DNA of 5,727 nt from a bacterium (GTDB taxonomy: Bacteria; SZUA-182; SZUA-191; JAJRXT01): the NCBI GenBank assembly GCA_024277605.1, contig JAJRUU010000020.1:1-5727 (forward strand), read 5' to 3'. Shown here in pieces: positions 1-5,726 of the stretch (position 1 is the first letter of the stretch; the number at the start of each line of letters is the position of its first letter). Under the pieces are notes generated by a model. The model was given only the letters and a program-made list of their open reading frames with translations. It did not search any database and was not told where the DNA came from. The position numbers were made by a program, and so were the translations under genes.

Positions 1-822
1 ATAATAGGCCGGAGCAATAAAGCGGGTGAGATCCTTTTCTCCCTCTTTAGCATAGATAAGGTCAAAGGTGCTGATTACGCCAATGATATTATCCACCCGT
101 TCATAATATACCGGGAAGCGGGAGAATCCTTTTTCTTGCACAAGGTTAATAACCTGGTTTGTGGTAGCCTCCCGATCTACAGCTACCACATCGATCAGCG
201 GAACCAGCGTTTCTTTAACCAGGGTATCGCCGAAATCAAAAATACGGCCGATCATCTCCCGTTCTACTTTTTCCAGCATTTGTCCATGCTTATCTTGCGA
301 TACTAATGCTATTAACTCCTCCTTGGTAACAAATAATTGTTCCAGGCTTGCTTTTGCATTGAACAATTTAAGCATTAATCCCACAAATTCATTCATTAGC
401 AGTACTATTGGAGACAAAACAAGCGAAACGACCTTCAAGGGGTACGCAATCAGTAGCGCAACCTTATTTCTGTGCTGATGATAAAGGGTTTTGGGTATGA
501 TTTCCCCAAAGATAAGCGTGAGGGGGAACACAATCAAGGTGGCGTAGAGCCCGGCCCGCTCCCGATATGGTTGCGTTAGTATGGTGGTGGTTAAGGCAGT
601 AGCTACAATAGTGGAAATGTTGGTGCCCACCAGGGTGGTGGAGAGCAGCTTTGTCGGCTGCTTCAGCATGCGTTGAATCAACTGGGCTGCCTTAGAACCG
701 TTTTGAGCCATATGGTTCAGCTTAATTTTACTGACCGAAACGATAGCTATCTCAGAACCGGAGAAAAACCCCTCCGCCAATATGCAGATAATAATAGCAA
801 CTATGAAACCCCAACCAGACAT
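1..822 (-). CDS. CNNM/CorB-type (DUF21 + CBS) membrane protein, 3' end outside window
   Basis: Partial gene: 274 codons are visible, open to the left edge. The first Met (820-822) is the only sensible start, because an in-frame TAG lies three codons upstream and a good ribosome site (AAGAGGT) sits 8 nt before it. Residues 1 to about 165 form the DUF21/CNNM membrane domain. It has the hallmark FFSGSEIAIVSV (19-30), GTNIS (66-70) and FGEIIPKTLYHQ (105-116); the small/acidic SGSE and GE..PK motifs are typical of the family and lie near the cation site in solved CorB/CorC structures. A CBS domain starts near residue 205 (VPLIDVVAVDRE, then FSRFPVYYERVDNIIGVI). The second CBS and the C-terminal CorC/HlyC domain, if present, are off the window. 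The family is often annotated as hemolysin or CorC. Proposed roles are Mg2+/Co2+ efflux or export of other cations; the substrate here is unknown. It is co-directional with, and 6 bases behind, a paralogue at 829-2085. Confidence 0.9.
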   Translation of the reverse strand, partial: MSGWGFIVAIIICILAEGFFSGSEIAIVSVSKIKLNHMAQNGSKAAQLIQRMLKQPTKLLSTTLVGTNISTIVATALTTTILTQPYRERAGLYATLIVFPLTLIFGEIIPKTLYHQHRNKVALLIAYPLKVVSLVLSPIVLLMNEFVGLMLKLFNAKASLEQLFVTKEELIALVSQDKHGQMLEKVEREMIGRIFDFGDTLVKETLVPLIDVVAVDREATTNQVINLVQEKGFSRFPVYYERVDNIIGVISTFDLIYAKEGEKDLTRFIAPAYY

Positions 823-828
823 CGATAA

Positions 829-2085
829 CTACCTCTTTCTCAGCAGTACTTCATTAATGCGCCGTCGTTTGAGTTTAGTGACGGTAAACTCCAGATTATC
901 AAAGCGAATCTTTTCTCCCTTAGCCGGGATGCGTCCCCAGAGTTCATGTAAAAACCCGCCCAATGTTTCAAAATCATGTAGGGGTAAGCCGGCTTTTAAG
1001 GTTCGGTTAAAGTCGTCAAGGTGCATAAGAGCCGACACCTTATAGGTATTGCGATTGAGCTTGCGCACCAGTCGTTCTTTAACTTCTGATTCATCGGTAA
1101 TTTCGCCAAACAGCTCTTCTAAAATATCATGCAGGCTGATGAGTCCCAGTGTTTTACCAAATTTATCCACCACTATAGCCAGATGCACCTTATGGATCTG
1201 AAAATCGCGCAGTAATTCGCCGATTTTTTTAGACTGCGGCACCAGTTGCGGGGGGTGCAGGAGGTCTCTTATGGCTTTATATGGTTTCAGCTTGGCCTGA
1301 TGGATCAGTAAGTCCTTGGTATATAATATCCCTTCTATATGATCCATGTTTCCTTGATACACCGGAATACGGGAAAACAAGTTCTTCTTTATTTTCTTTA
1401 GCACACTGCTTGGATTTTCCTCTATCGGCAGGCAAAACATATCCTTGCGGGGCAACATCACTTCCGCCACAGTAGTTTCGGTGAAATCGAGCACATTGCG
1501 GATCATCTCCCGTTCAGTGTCTTCCAGAATACCCCTATCTTTACTCACATCGAGTATTGATTTAAATTCAGCTTCAGTAATTGCGGTATCGGTTGGGGAT
1601 GTGGAAAAAGGGGATATGAGCAGATCGACTAACCACTGAATTGATATTATAAGGGGAAAAATCAACCTGGATAACAGATACAGTGCGGGAGCGGCAATTG
1701 AGGCAAAGCGCAGTGGATTATATACGGCAATGGTCTTTGGGGTGACCTCACCGAAGATGAGCAACAGAAAGATCATTGCCAGTATGGCAATACTGACGGC
1801 AACATTGACACCCATATGGCCGAACAGTTCAATCGCCAATGCGGTAGCCGTAGCGGTAGCGGCTACGTTAACCAGTTCATTGCCTAATAAAATGGTGATC
1901 AACAGGCGCCGCGGTTTACTAAGCAGGCGGGTTATGGCCTTAGATTGCGGGTCATCTTTTTCTTGCAGCTCTTTAAGCTTTATCTTCTTCAGCGAAAACA
2001 AAGCCGTCTCAGAGCCGGAAAAGCACGCCGATAGCAATAATAAAAAGACAACTAAAATTAAATGTGGAACTACAGCAGAACTCAA
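829..2085 (-). CDS. CNNM/CorB-type membrane protein with DUF21, CBS pair and CorC/HlyC domain
   Basis: Complete 418-residue protein, a normal length for the family. The DUF21 membrane domain (about 1-170) shows CFSGSETALFSL (21-32), GNELVNVAATA (68-78) and FGEVTPKTIAVYNP (111-124), with hydrophobic segments near 7-22, 94-112 and 129-160. A CBS pair follows (about 205-262, containing SRIPVYQGNMDHIEGILY, and about 272-330, containing HLAIVVDKFGKTLGLISLHD). The CorC/HlyC domain is at about 346-418, with DFETLGGFLHELWGRIPAKG (381-400). CBS pairs in this family bind Mg-ATP and gate transport; the ion carried here cannot be read from sequence. The start is TTG at 2083-2085: an in-frame TAA lies at 2089-2091, no ATG or GTG lies between, and the first residues lead directly into the first membrane helix. 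A modest ribosome site (ATAGGT) is about 10 nt upstream. It probably shares a transcript with the gene at 1-822. Its last codons supply that gene's ribosome site. Confidence 0.93.
   Translation of the reverse strand: MSSAVVPHLILVVFLLLLSACFSGSETALFSLKKIKLKELQEKDDPQSKAITRLLSKPRRLLITILLGNELVNVAATATATALAIELFGHMGVNVAVSIAILAMIFLLLIFGEVTPKTIAVYNPLRFASIAAPALYLLSRLIFPLIISIQWLVDLLISPFSTSPTDTAITEAEFKSILDVSKDRGILEDTEREMIRNVLDFTETTVAEVMLPRKDMFCLPIEENPSSVLKKIKKNLFSRIPVYQGNMDHIEGILYTKDLLIHQAKLKPYKAIRDLLHPPQLVPQSKKIGELLRDFQIHKVHLAIVVDKFGKTLGLISLHDILEELFGEITDESEVKERLVRKLNRNTYKVSALMHLDDFNRTLKAGLPLHDFETLGGFLHELWGRIPAKGEKIRFDNLEFTVTKLKRRRINEVLLRKR
831..838 (-). promoter_or_regulatory. Ribosome binding site embedded in the end of the upstream gene
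   Basis: Read on the minus strand this is AAAGAGGT, 8 nt before the ATG at 820-822. It consists of the last Lys-Arg codons and the first base of the TAG stop of the upstream CNNM gene. This fixes the start of the downstream gene and suggests the two are translated from one message, possibly coupled. Confidence 0.7.
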
Positions 2086-2113
2086 GACTTACAACCTATG
2101 TCTCACTTGTTAA

Positions 2114-2142
2114 CCCGAATAATTCGGGCAGGCACAGCCTGC
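2114..2142. other. Two adjacent small hairpins just upstream of the CNNM/CorB gene
   Basis: The first stem is CCCGAA (2114-2119) with TTCGGG (2123-2128), loop TAA. The second is GCAGGC (2128-2133) with GCCTGC (2137-2142), loop ACA; the two share one base. In the minus-strand transcript they lie about 30-55 nt before the TTG start, in the leader or in the trkH-CNNM spacer. No T-run follows either one, so a classic intrinsic terminator is not supported. They may be a leader structure or part of a dispersed repeat. I do not recognise a known riboswitch in this short region. Confidence 0.45.
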
Positions 2143-2174
2143 TTCTTCAGGACGTTGGATTAATAAGGACGAAC

Positions 2175-2293
2175 TCGTAAAAAGTCGAAAAACACATATT
2201 ATTGTCATTCCCGTGTAAACGGGAATCCAGTATTTTCCGATAGTTAAAATCAGGATGGATTCCCGCTTTCGCGGGAATGACGACTTTTTACGA
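2175..2293. repeat. Nested palindromic element (MITE-like), copy 1
   Basis: The outer ends are a perfect 13-bp inverted repeat, TCGTAAAAAGTCG (2175-2187) and CGACTTTTTACGA (2281-2293). Inside lies a longer inverted repeat of 26 bp per arm (2204-2229 and 2256-2281, three mismatches near the middle). Each arm is itself a hairpin: ATTCCCGT/ACGGGAAT (2207-2214/2219-2226) and ATTCCCGC/GCGGGAAT (2259-2266/2271-2278). There is no coding capacity. Such short nested inverted repeats are usually non-autonomous mobile elements. Lying between the trkH stop and the CNNM gene, it could also act as a transcript-end structure. The right end matches the right end of copy 2 over 21 bases (2282-2302 and 3893-3913). 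Confidence 0.75.
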
Positions 2294-2322
2294 AACCATC
2301 AAAAGAGGACTTGTCCACCCCC

Positions 2323-3576
2323 CTAACCTACGGTAATCCTACCCTCGGGATATTTATAAGAGGGCGGGGTTTTAATTCTGCCAAGGGCCAGCGCCAGGGT
2401 TAAGGGACCGATTCTACCGATAAACATAATAAGAGTGACAAAAAAACGCGCCAGCTTAGAAAGCATAGGGGTAATACCGGTAGACAGACCCACTGTGCCA
2501 AAAGCAGATACTACCTCAAATAAAATACGTAGCGGGTAACCCTTTTGAGCGCCAAAAGCTTGATTTTTCTCCGTCAATATTAAAGCAATAGTTGCCATAA
2601 TTATCAAAAAAGCAGAAAGACCGATAATAGCGGCTACCTTATGGATACTTTTTCGGGGAATGGTACGATGGAATAGATGAACCTGCTCACGATCATAAAC
2701 CATGGAACGCAATGTGGCTACAAAAATAGTAAAAGAAGTAGTCTTGATCCCCCCGCCGGTGGAGCCGGGTGAGGCGCCGATATACATCAGGATTATTATA
2801 ATGATTAACGATGTAGTGCTCAACGCCCCTATAGGCAGCGTATTAAAACCGGCGGTGCGGGCGGTTACTGATTGGAAAAGACAGCTTAAGAATGTTCCAT
2901 CAGTTGCCGGGTTGTTGAGTTCCAACAACCATATCAAAAGTGTCCCCGTAATGATAAGTCCAAGGCTGGTAGATAATACCACCTTGCTTTGCAGAGAAAG
3001 CCGACAGGATTTCTTTTTTAATTTCAGCATAAAGAACCTGGTCATATCCATAAGTACCACAAAGCCAAGGCCTCCGAGAGTTATCAAACTGATCATCCCC
3101 AGGTTTATTATTATATCATGTTGGAATGGTTCCATTCCTTTTGGAAACAGGGAAAATCCAGCATTACAGAAAGCGGACACTGAATGAAAAATGGCGTAAT
3201 AGAATGCTTTTTCGGCGCCCATACCAGCCCGCCATCTTAAAAACAAGGGGATCGCCCCCAAGACCTCTATACTTAAGGTAACCAACAAAATGCGTTTTAT
3301 CAGCCGACCGATATTATCCAGTTCAAAATATTGTAAGGTATCCTGCATGACCAGCTTATCCGCCATGCTCATTCGCTTACCCATCAAAACGGTGAAGAAA
3401 ATAGAGAAAGTCATGATTCCCAGACCACCCACCTGTAACAAAAGCAGTATTACCAGTTGCCCGAATAAAGTAAACTGTTGCCCGGTATCCACCACAGTCA
3501 GGCCGGTTACACACGTGGCCGAGGTAGCGGTAAATAAGGCATCCACCAGATTAAGCCGCTGGTACTTGCTGGCCAT
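2323..3576 (-). CDS. ktrB: TrkH/KtrB-family potassium transporter membrane subunit, N-terminus uncertain
   Basis: The membrane pore subunit of a Trk/Ktr K+ uptake system, which works with a cytoplasmic TrkA/KtrA regulator not seen here. From the ATG at 3574-3576 it is 417 residues. Four pore loops are present with their filter glycines: TCVTGLTVVD (G25), FCNAGFS (G140), RTAGFN (G243) and GTVGLSTG (G363). The gating-loop motif ASPGSTGGGIKTT (268-280) and a C-terminus of KYPEGRITVG (408-417) are both intact; the latter and the lack of extra N-terminal helices favour KtrB over E. coli-type TrkH. The ATG start has no ribosome site and would drop the first membrane helix, which is encoded in frame just upstream (3577-3672). 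Adding that segment from a GTG at 3681 gives about 452 codons, the normal family length, but codon 3 is TAA. The gene is therefore either start-damaged or uses an unusual start. The family call is secure; functionality is not. Confidence 0.9.
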   Translation of the reverse strand: MASKYQRLNLVDALFTATSATCVTGLTVVDTGQQFTLFGQLVILLLLQVGGLGIMTFSIFFTVLMGKRMSMADKLVMQDTLQYFELDNIGRLIKRILLVTLSIEVLGAIPLFLRWRAGMGAEKAFYYAIFHSVSAFCNAGFSLFPKGMEPFQHDIIINLGMISLITLGGLGFVVLMDMTRFFMLKLKKKSCRLSLQSKVVLSTSLGLIITGTLLIWLLELNNPATDGTFLSCLFQSVTARTAGFNTLPIGALSTTSLIIIIILMYIGASPGSTGGGIKTTSFTIFVATLRSMVYDREQVHLFHRTIPRKSIHKVAAIIGLSAFLIIMATIALILTEKNQAFGAQKGYPLRILFEVVSAFGTVGLSTGITPMLSKLARFFVTLIMFIGRIGPLTLALALGRIKTPPSYKYPEGRITVG

Positions 3577-3681
3577 GGGCAGGCTTAACAGGATAGCCCC
3601 TAAAAGGATGACAATCAGAAAGCTAAGCGCTATAATGGTGGGAGAATTTGGTCTGGAGATTGGTCTTAGTTTTTAAAGCAC
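3577..3681 (-). other. In-frame TrkH/KtrB N-terminal extension lacking a usable start
   Basis: Continuing the trkH/ktrB frame upstream of the ATG gives RPISRPNSPTIIALSF (one stretch), then LIVILLGAILLSLP running straight into MASKYQRLNLVDALF. This is the expected short basic tail plus first membrane helix of the family. None of the codons from 3577 to 3672 is ATG, GTG or TTG. TAA at 3673-3675 closes the frame, and the next codons upstream are CTT and GTG (3679-3681). GTG at 3681 has a GGA-type ribosome site (TCTGGA) about 7 nt before it. A single-base change of the TAA would yield an intact protein starting M-L-x-K-L-R-P. This could be a nonsense mutation, a sequencing error, or initiation at ATT, ATC or CTG. 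Confidence 0.75.
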
Positions 3682-3715
3682 TTTTTTTCCAGAAGGAACT
3701 TAAAATGTGCGTACA

Positions 3716-3745
3716 GGCATAGCAAAACAGGTAACTTTTTGACAA
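3716..3745 (-). promoter_or_regulatory. Possible promoter for trkH/ktrB
   Basis: On the minus strand TTGTCA (3740-3745) is followed after 18 nt by TATGCC (3716-3721), which is preceded by TGC to make an extended -10-like element. The implied transcript would start about 25-30 nt before the GTG at 3681, consistent with that GTG being the ancestral start. The -10 match is weak, so this is only a candidate. Confidence 0.25.
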
Positions 3746-3753
3746 ATCAATCC

Positions 3754-3912
3754 TGATGGAGTCGTAAAAAGTCTGAAAACCGTCACTCTGTAATTCTGAG
3801 CCCTTCGCTATGCTCAAGGATAAACTCTGCGAAGAATCTATTTTTTTCAATACAATACGAGACCCTTCACTTCGTTCAGGGTGACATGTGGGGACTTTTT
3901 ACGAAACCATCA
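3754..3912. repeat. Palindromic element (MITE-like), copy 2
   Basis: The outer inverted repeat is TCGTAAAAAGTC (3762-3773) with GACTTTTTACGA (3893-3904). It extends outward through TGATGG/CCATCA to 20 bp per side with two mismatches (3754-3773, 3893-3912). Inside is a second inverted repeat, GTCACTCTG (3782-3790) with CAGGGTGAC (3877-3885), one mismatch, and a small TGAGC/GCTCA hairpin near 3797-3816. The ends match copy 1 but the core differs. It occupies most of the region between the divergent trkH and ecfA1 genes, so it may have displaced or supplied regulatory sequence. The only long reading frame through it (minus strand) resembles no protein I know. Confidence 0.7.
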
Positions 3913-3981
3913 ATTCTATGTCTTAAAATAACATTTATATTTGAAACTGTCAATATAGCTGGAGCTTGAGTTTAGACTGAT

Positions 3982-4794
3982 ATGATACGCTTAGATAATG
4001 TTAGCTTTAGTTATAAATCAAAGAGCAATCAGCAGCTTCAGGCTCTTAGTGATGTAAGCCTGGAAATTGCCGAGGGTGAGTGGATAGCTGTGCTGGGGGC
4101 TAACGGCAGCGGCAAGAGTTCTTTAAGCAAATTAATGAGCGGGGTGTTGTTGCCCCATTCTGGTGAAGTATGCCTGTCCGGAGTTAATACCAGGCAACAC
4201 AGCGGATCCGGTTGGTTAGGTGTGGGATTGGTTTTGTCCAGACCGCAGGAGCAATTGATCGCCCCGACGGTAGAAGAGGAGCTGGCCTTTGGTCCGGAGA
4301 ATCTGGGGCTTACAGCAGAAGAAATCAAGTCCAGAGTGGAACAGGCCTTACGTTGGTTGGGATTAGAGGATTACGAAAAGCGGTCGATCATTGAGCTTTC
4401 CGGTGGGGAGCAACAGCGGGTGGCGCTGGCTGGGGTACTTACTATGAACCCGCGCTATTTAATATTGGATGAACCTACAGCATTTTTGGCCCTCGCTGAA
4501 GCGGAGCAATTGTGGCAATTGGTACATCGGTTGAACCGTGAGCAGGGGGTGAGCATTATCTGGCTTTCCCATAGAGTGGAGCATGCCAGGGGAGCCGAGC
4601 GGGTGCTGGTGCTCAACCAAGGTCGGCTGTGTGCGGATGAGTCAGCCGATAAAATATTTTCCGGTTCGCATGATTGGAAGAATTGGGGATTGGAACTGCC
4701 GCCCTTGATGGCTTTATGTCAAAAATTGTCGGCTGCCGGAGTTTCGCTTAATCTGCCTATATTCACCCTAGATGAGTTGTTGGGTCAATTATGA
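3982..4794 (+). CDS. ecfA1: ECF transporter ATPase, EcfA1-like, with altered Q- and D-loops
   Basis: A 270-residue cytoplasmic ABC ATPase that would pair with EcfA2 to drive an ECF vitamin or metal importer. Visible motifs: aromatic Tyr11, Walker A GANGSGKSS (39-47), signature LSGGEQQR (139-146), Walker B YLILDEPTA (159-167) with catalytic Glu164, and switch His197 (WLSHRVEHA). The C-terminus contains WGLELPPL, matching the GLDLP motif of EcfA proteins, and ends FTLDELLGQL as in Bacillus EcfA1. Two positions are odd. The usual VFQNP Q-loop reads VLSRPQEQ (84-91), with Ser86 where Gln is expected, and the usual GLD of the D-loop reads FLA (168-170). ATG at 3982 is the only start, as an in-frame TAG lies at 3973-3975. 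The ribosome site is poor: GGAG at 3961-3964 is too far. It overlaps ecfA2 by four bases. No EcfT or EcfS gene is present, so the substrate is unknown. Confidence 0.92.
   Translation: MIRLDNVSFSYKSKSNQQLQALSDVSLEIAEGEWIAVLGANGSGKSSLSKLMSGVLLPHSGEVCLSGVNTRQHSGSGWLGVGLVLSRPQEQLIAPTVEEELAFGPENLGLTAEEIKSRVEQALRWLGLEDYEKRSIIELSGGEQQRVALAGVLTMNPRYLILDEPTAFLALAEAEQLWQLVHRLNREQGVSIIWLSHRVEHARGAERVLVLNQGRLCADESADKIFSGSHDWKNWGLELPPLMALCQKLSAAGVSLNLPIFTLDELLGQL
4791..4794 (+). promoter_or_regulatory. ATGA stop/start overlap between ecfA1 and ecfA2
   Basis: The ATG of ecfA2 (4791-4793) overlaps the TGA of ecfA1 (4792-4794). Upstream of it is only a weak ribosome site (TTGGGT). This arrangement is typical of translational coupling and fits two subunits made in equal amounts for a heterodimer. 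Confidence 0.75.
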
Positions 4795-5609
4795 GCTTAA
4801 AAGTTTCCAGCCTATCTTATAATTCACAGCAGAATACGCCTATCTTAAAGAATATCAGCTTTCAGCTGGATGAGGGTGATTTTTGGGTTGTTCTGGGTAA
4901 TAGTGGGGCAGGTAAAACTACCCTGCTGCAACTGTTATCCGGTTTACTATCGGCATCAGCCGGTGAAATATTATATGCAGGCAAAGCGGTACAAAGGCAG
5001 CATATGGGGCTGGTGTTCCAATACCCGGAGGAGCAATTTTTTCAATCCACGGTGGATGACGATATAAGCTATGCCCTGCGGCAGCAGGGATTAGCTGCGG
5101 CTGAGATAAAAGAGCGGGTAATTTGCGCATTAGCTTGCGTGGGGCTGGGTTATGAGGAGTTCAAAAACCGCTCACCCTTTGAACTCTCTGCCGGTGAGCA
5201 GCGCAGGCTGGCGATTGCCTGTGTATTGGTGAATCAACCGCATATATTATTATTAGATGAGCCGCTTGCCGGATTAGATGCCAAATCCACCAAAACCGTA
5301 CTAAAATGGATAGAGCAGCTTAATACAGAAGCAAAAATGGCGGTTATCCTGACCACCTCTACCCTGGAGGAGGTAATACATTTAGGTCAAAAGCTGCTTT
5401 TACTGGACAGGGGAAAGCAGCTTTTCTGCGGCGAAACCAACCAGTTGCTTACTAAACCGCAGATAATAACTGAAGTAGGGCTGCGTTTGCCTATGTTGTT
5501 GGAATTAGGCCATAAATTAAAAGAAATGGGGTATGCGGTCAAGCAGCCATTTACGGGGATAGATGATGCGACAGACCAATTAAGCCGCATTCTTCGGGGT
5601 ACTAAATAA
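4791..5609 (+). CDS. ecfA2: ECF transporter ATPase, EcfA2-like, lacking the switch histidine
   Basis: A 272-residue ABC ATPase, the expected partner of EcfA1. Motifs: Tyr10, Walker A GNSGAGKTT (36-44), an intact Q-loop VFQYPEEQ (75-82, Gln77), and Walker B ILLLDEPLAGLD (152-163) with Glu157 and a normal D-loop. The sequence NRSPFELSAGEQRR and the C-terminal VGLRLPMLLEL resemble EcfA2 of Firmicutes (RSPFELSGG, GLDLP). Two positions differ from the norm. The signature is LSAGE (132-136) instead of LSGGE, and the switch region reads ILTTSTLEEV with Ser190 where THD-type proteins have His. The fold and reading frame are otherwise intact and there is no sign of decay. The start is set by the overlap with ecfA1. 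An ecfT gene usually follows such a pair, but none begins in the 118 bases left in the window. Confidence 0.92.
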   Translation: MSLKVSSLSYNSQQNTPILKNISFQLDEGDFWVVLGNSGAGKTTLLQLLSGLLSASAGEILYAGKAVQRQHMGLVFQYPEEQFFQSTVDDDISYALRQQGLAAAEIKERVICALACVGLGYEEFKNRSPFELSAGEQRRLAIACVLVNQPHILLLDEPLAGLDAKSTKTVLKWIEQLNTEAKMAVILTTSTLEEVIHLGQKLLLLDRGKQLFCGETNQLLTKPQIITEVGLRLPMLLELGHKLKEMGYAVKQPFTGIDDATDQLSRILRGTK

Positions 5610-5714
5610 GCCTACGCAAATAGAGGTCAGTAGTGTCCGCTCCAAGTTTTTGCACAAGCCGCAAAATGCCTTTTATACCAAGTTGCAATCAAACATATAC
5701 TAAATGGGTAGGGA

Positions 5715-5726
5715 GGGCTTTAGCCC
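5715..5726. other. Small hairpin at the right window edge
   Basis: GGGC (5715-5718) pairs with GCCC (5723-5726) around TTTA. The structure is cut by the window end, so its type cannot be decided; it may be a terminator stem or the start of a longer repeat. The rest of 5610-5714 holds no reading frame or recognisable signal. Confidence 0.3.

Noticed and set aside
161..478. 105-codon plus-strand frame near the left edge
   Set aside because: It is antisense to the partial CNNM/CorB gene, whose motifs are clear.
1730..2113. 127-codon plus-strand frame opposite the CNNM gene
   Set aside because: It mirrors conserved DUF21 coding sequence on the other strand; the composition is that of an antisense shadow.
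2175..2293. CRISPR-like or simple intrinsic terminator reading of the palindromes
   Set aside because: There is no regular repeat-spacer series, and no T-run directly after the strongest stem on the minus strand. The perfect outer inverted repeat and a second copy elsewhere fit a dispersed element better.
2702..3187. 161-codon plus-strand reading frame opposite trkH
   Set aside because: It is antisense to clear TrkH/KtrB pore-loop coding sequence and has no family resemblance or ribosome site.
3623..3850. 75-codon minus-strand reading frame
   Set aside because: It runs through repeat copy 2 and then out of frame across the trkH N-terminal extension. Its product has no recognisable domain, and the trkH frame explains the overlap far better.
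3934..3959. Promoter for ecfA1 using TTGAAA (3941) or TATAGC (3954)
   Set aside because: No pair of -35 and -10 boxes with 16-19 nt spacing could be found in 3913-3981, so no call was made.
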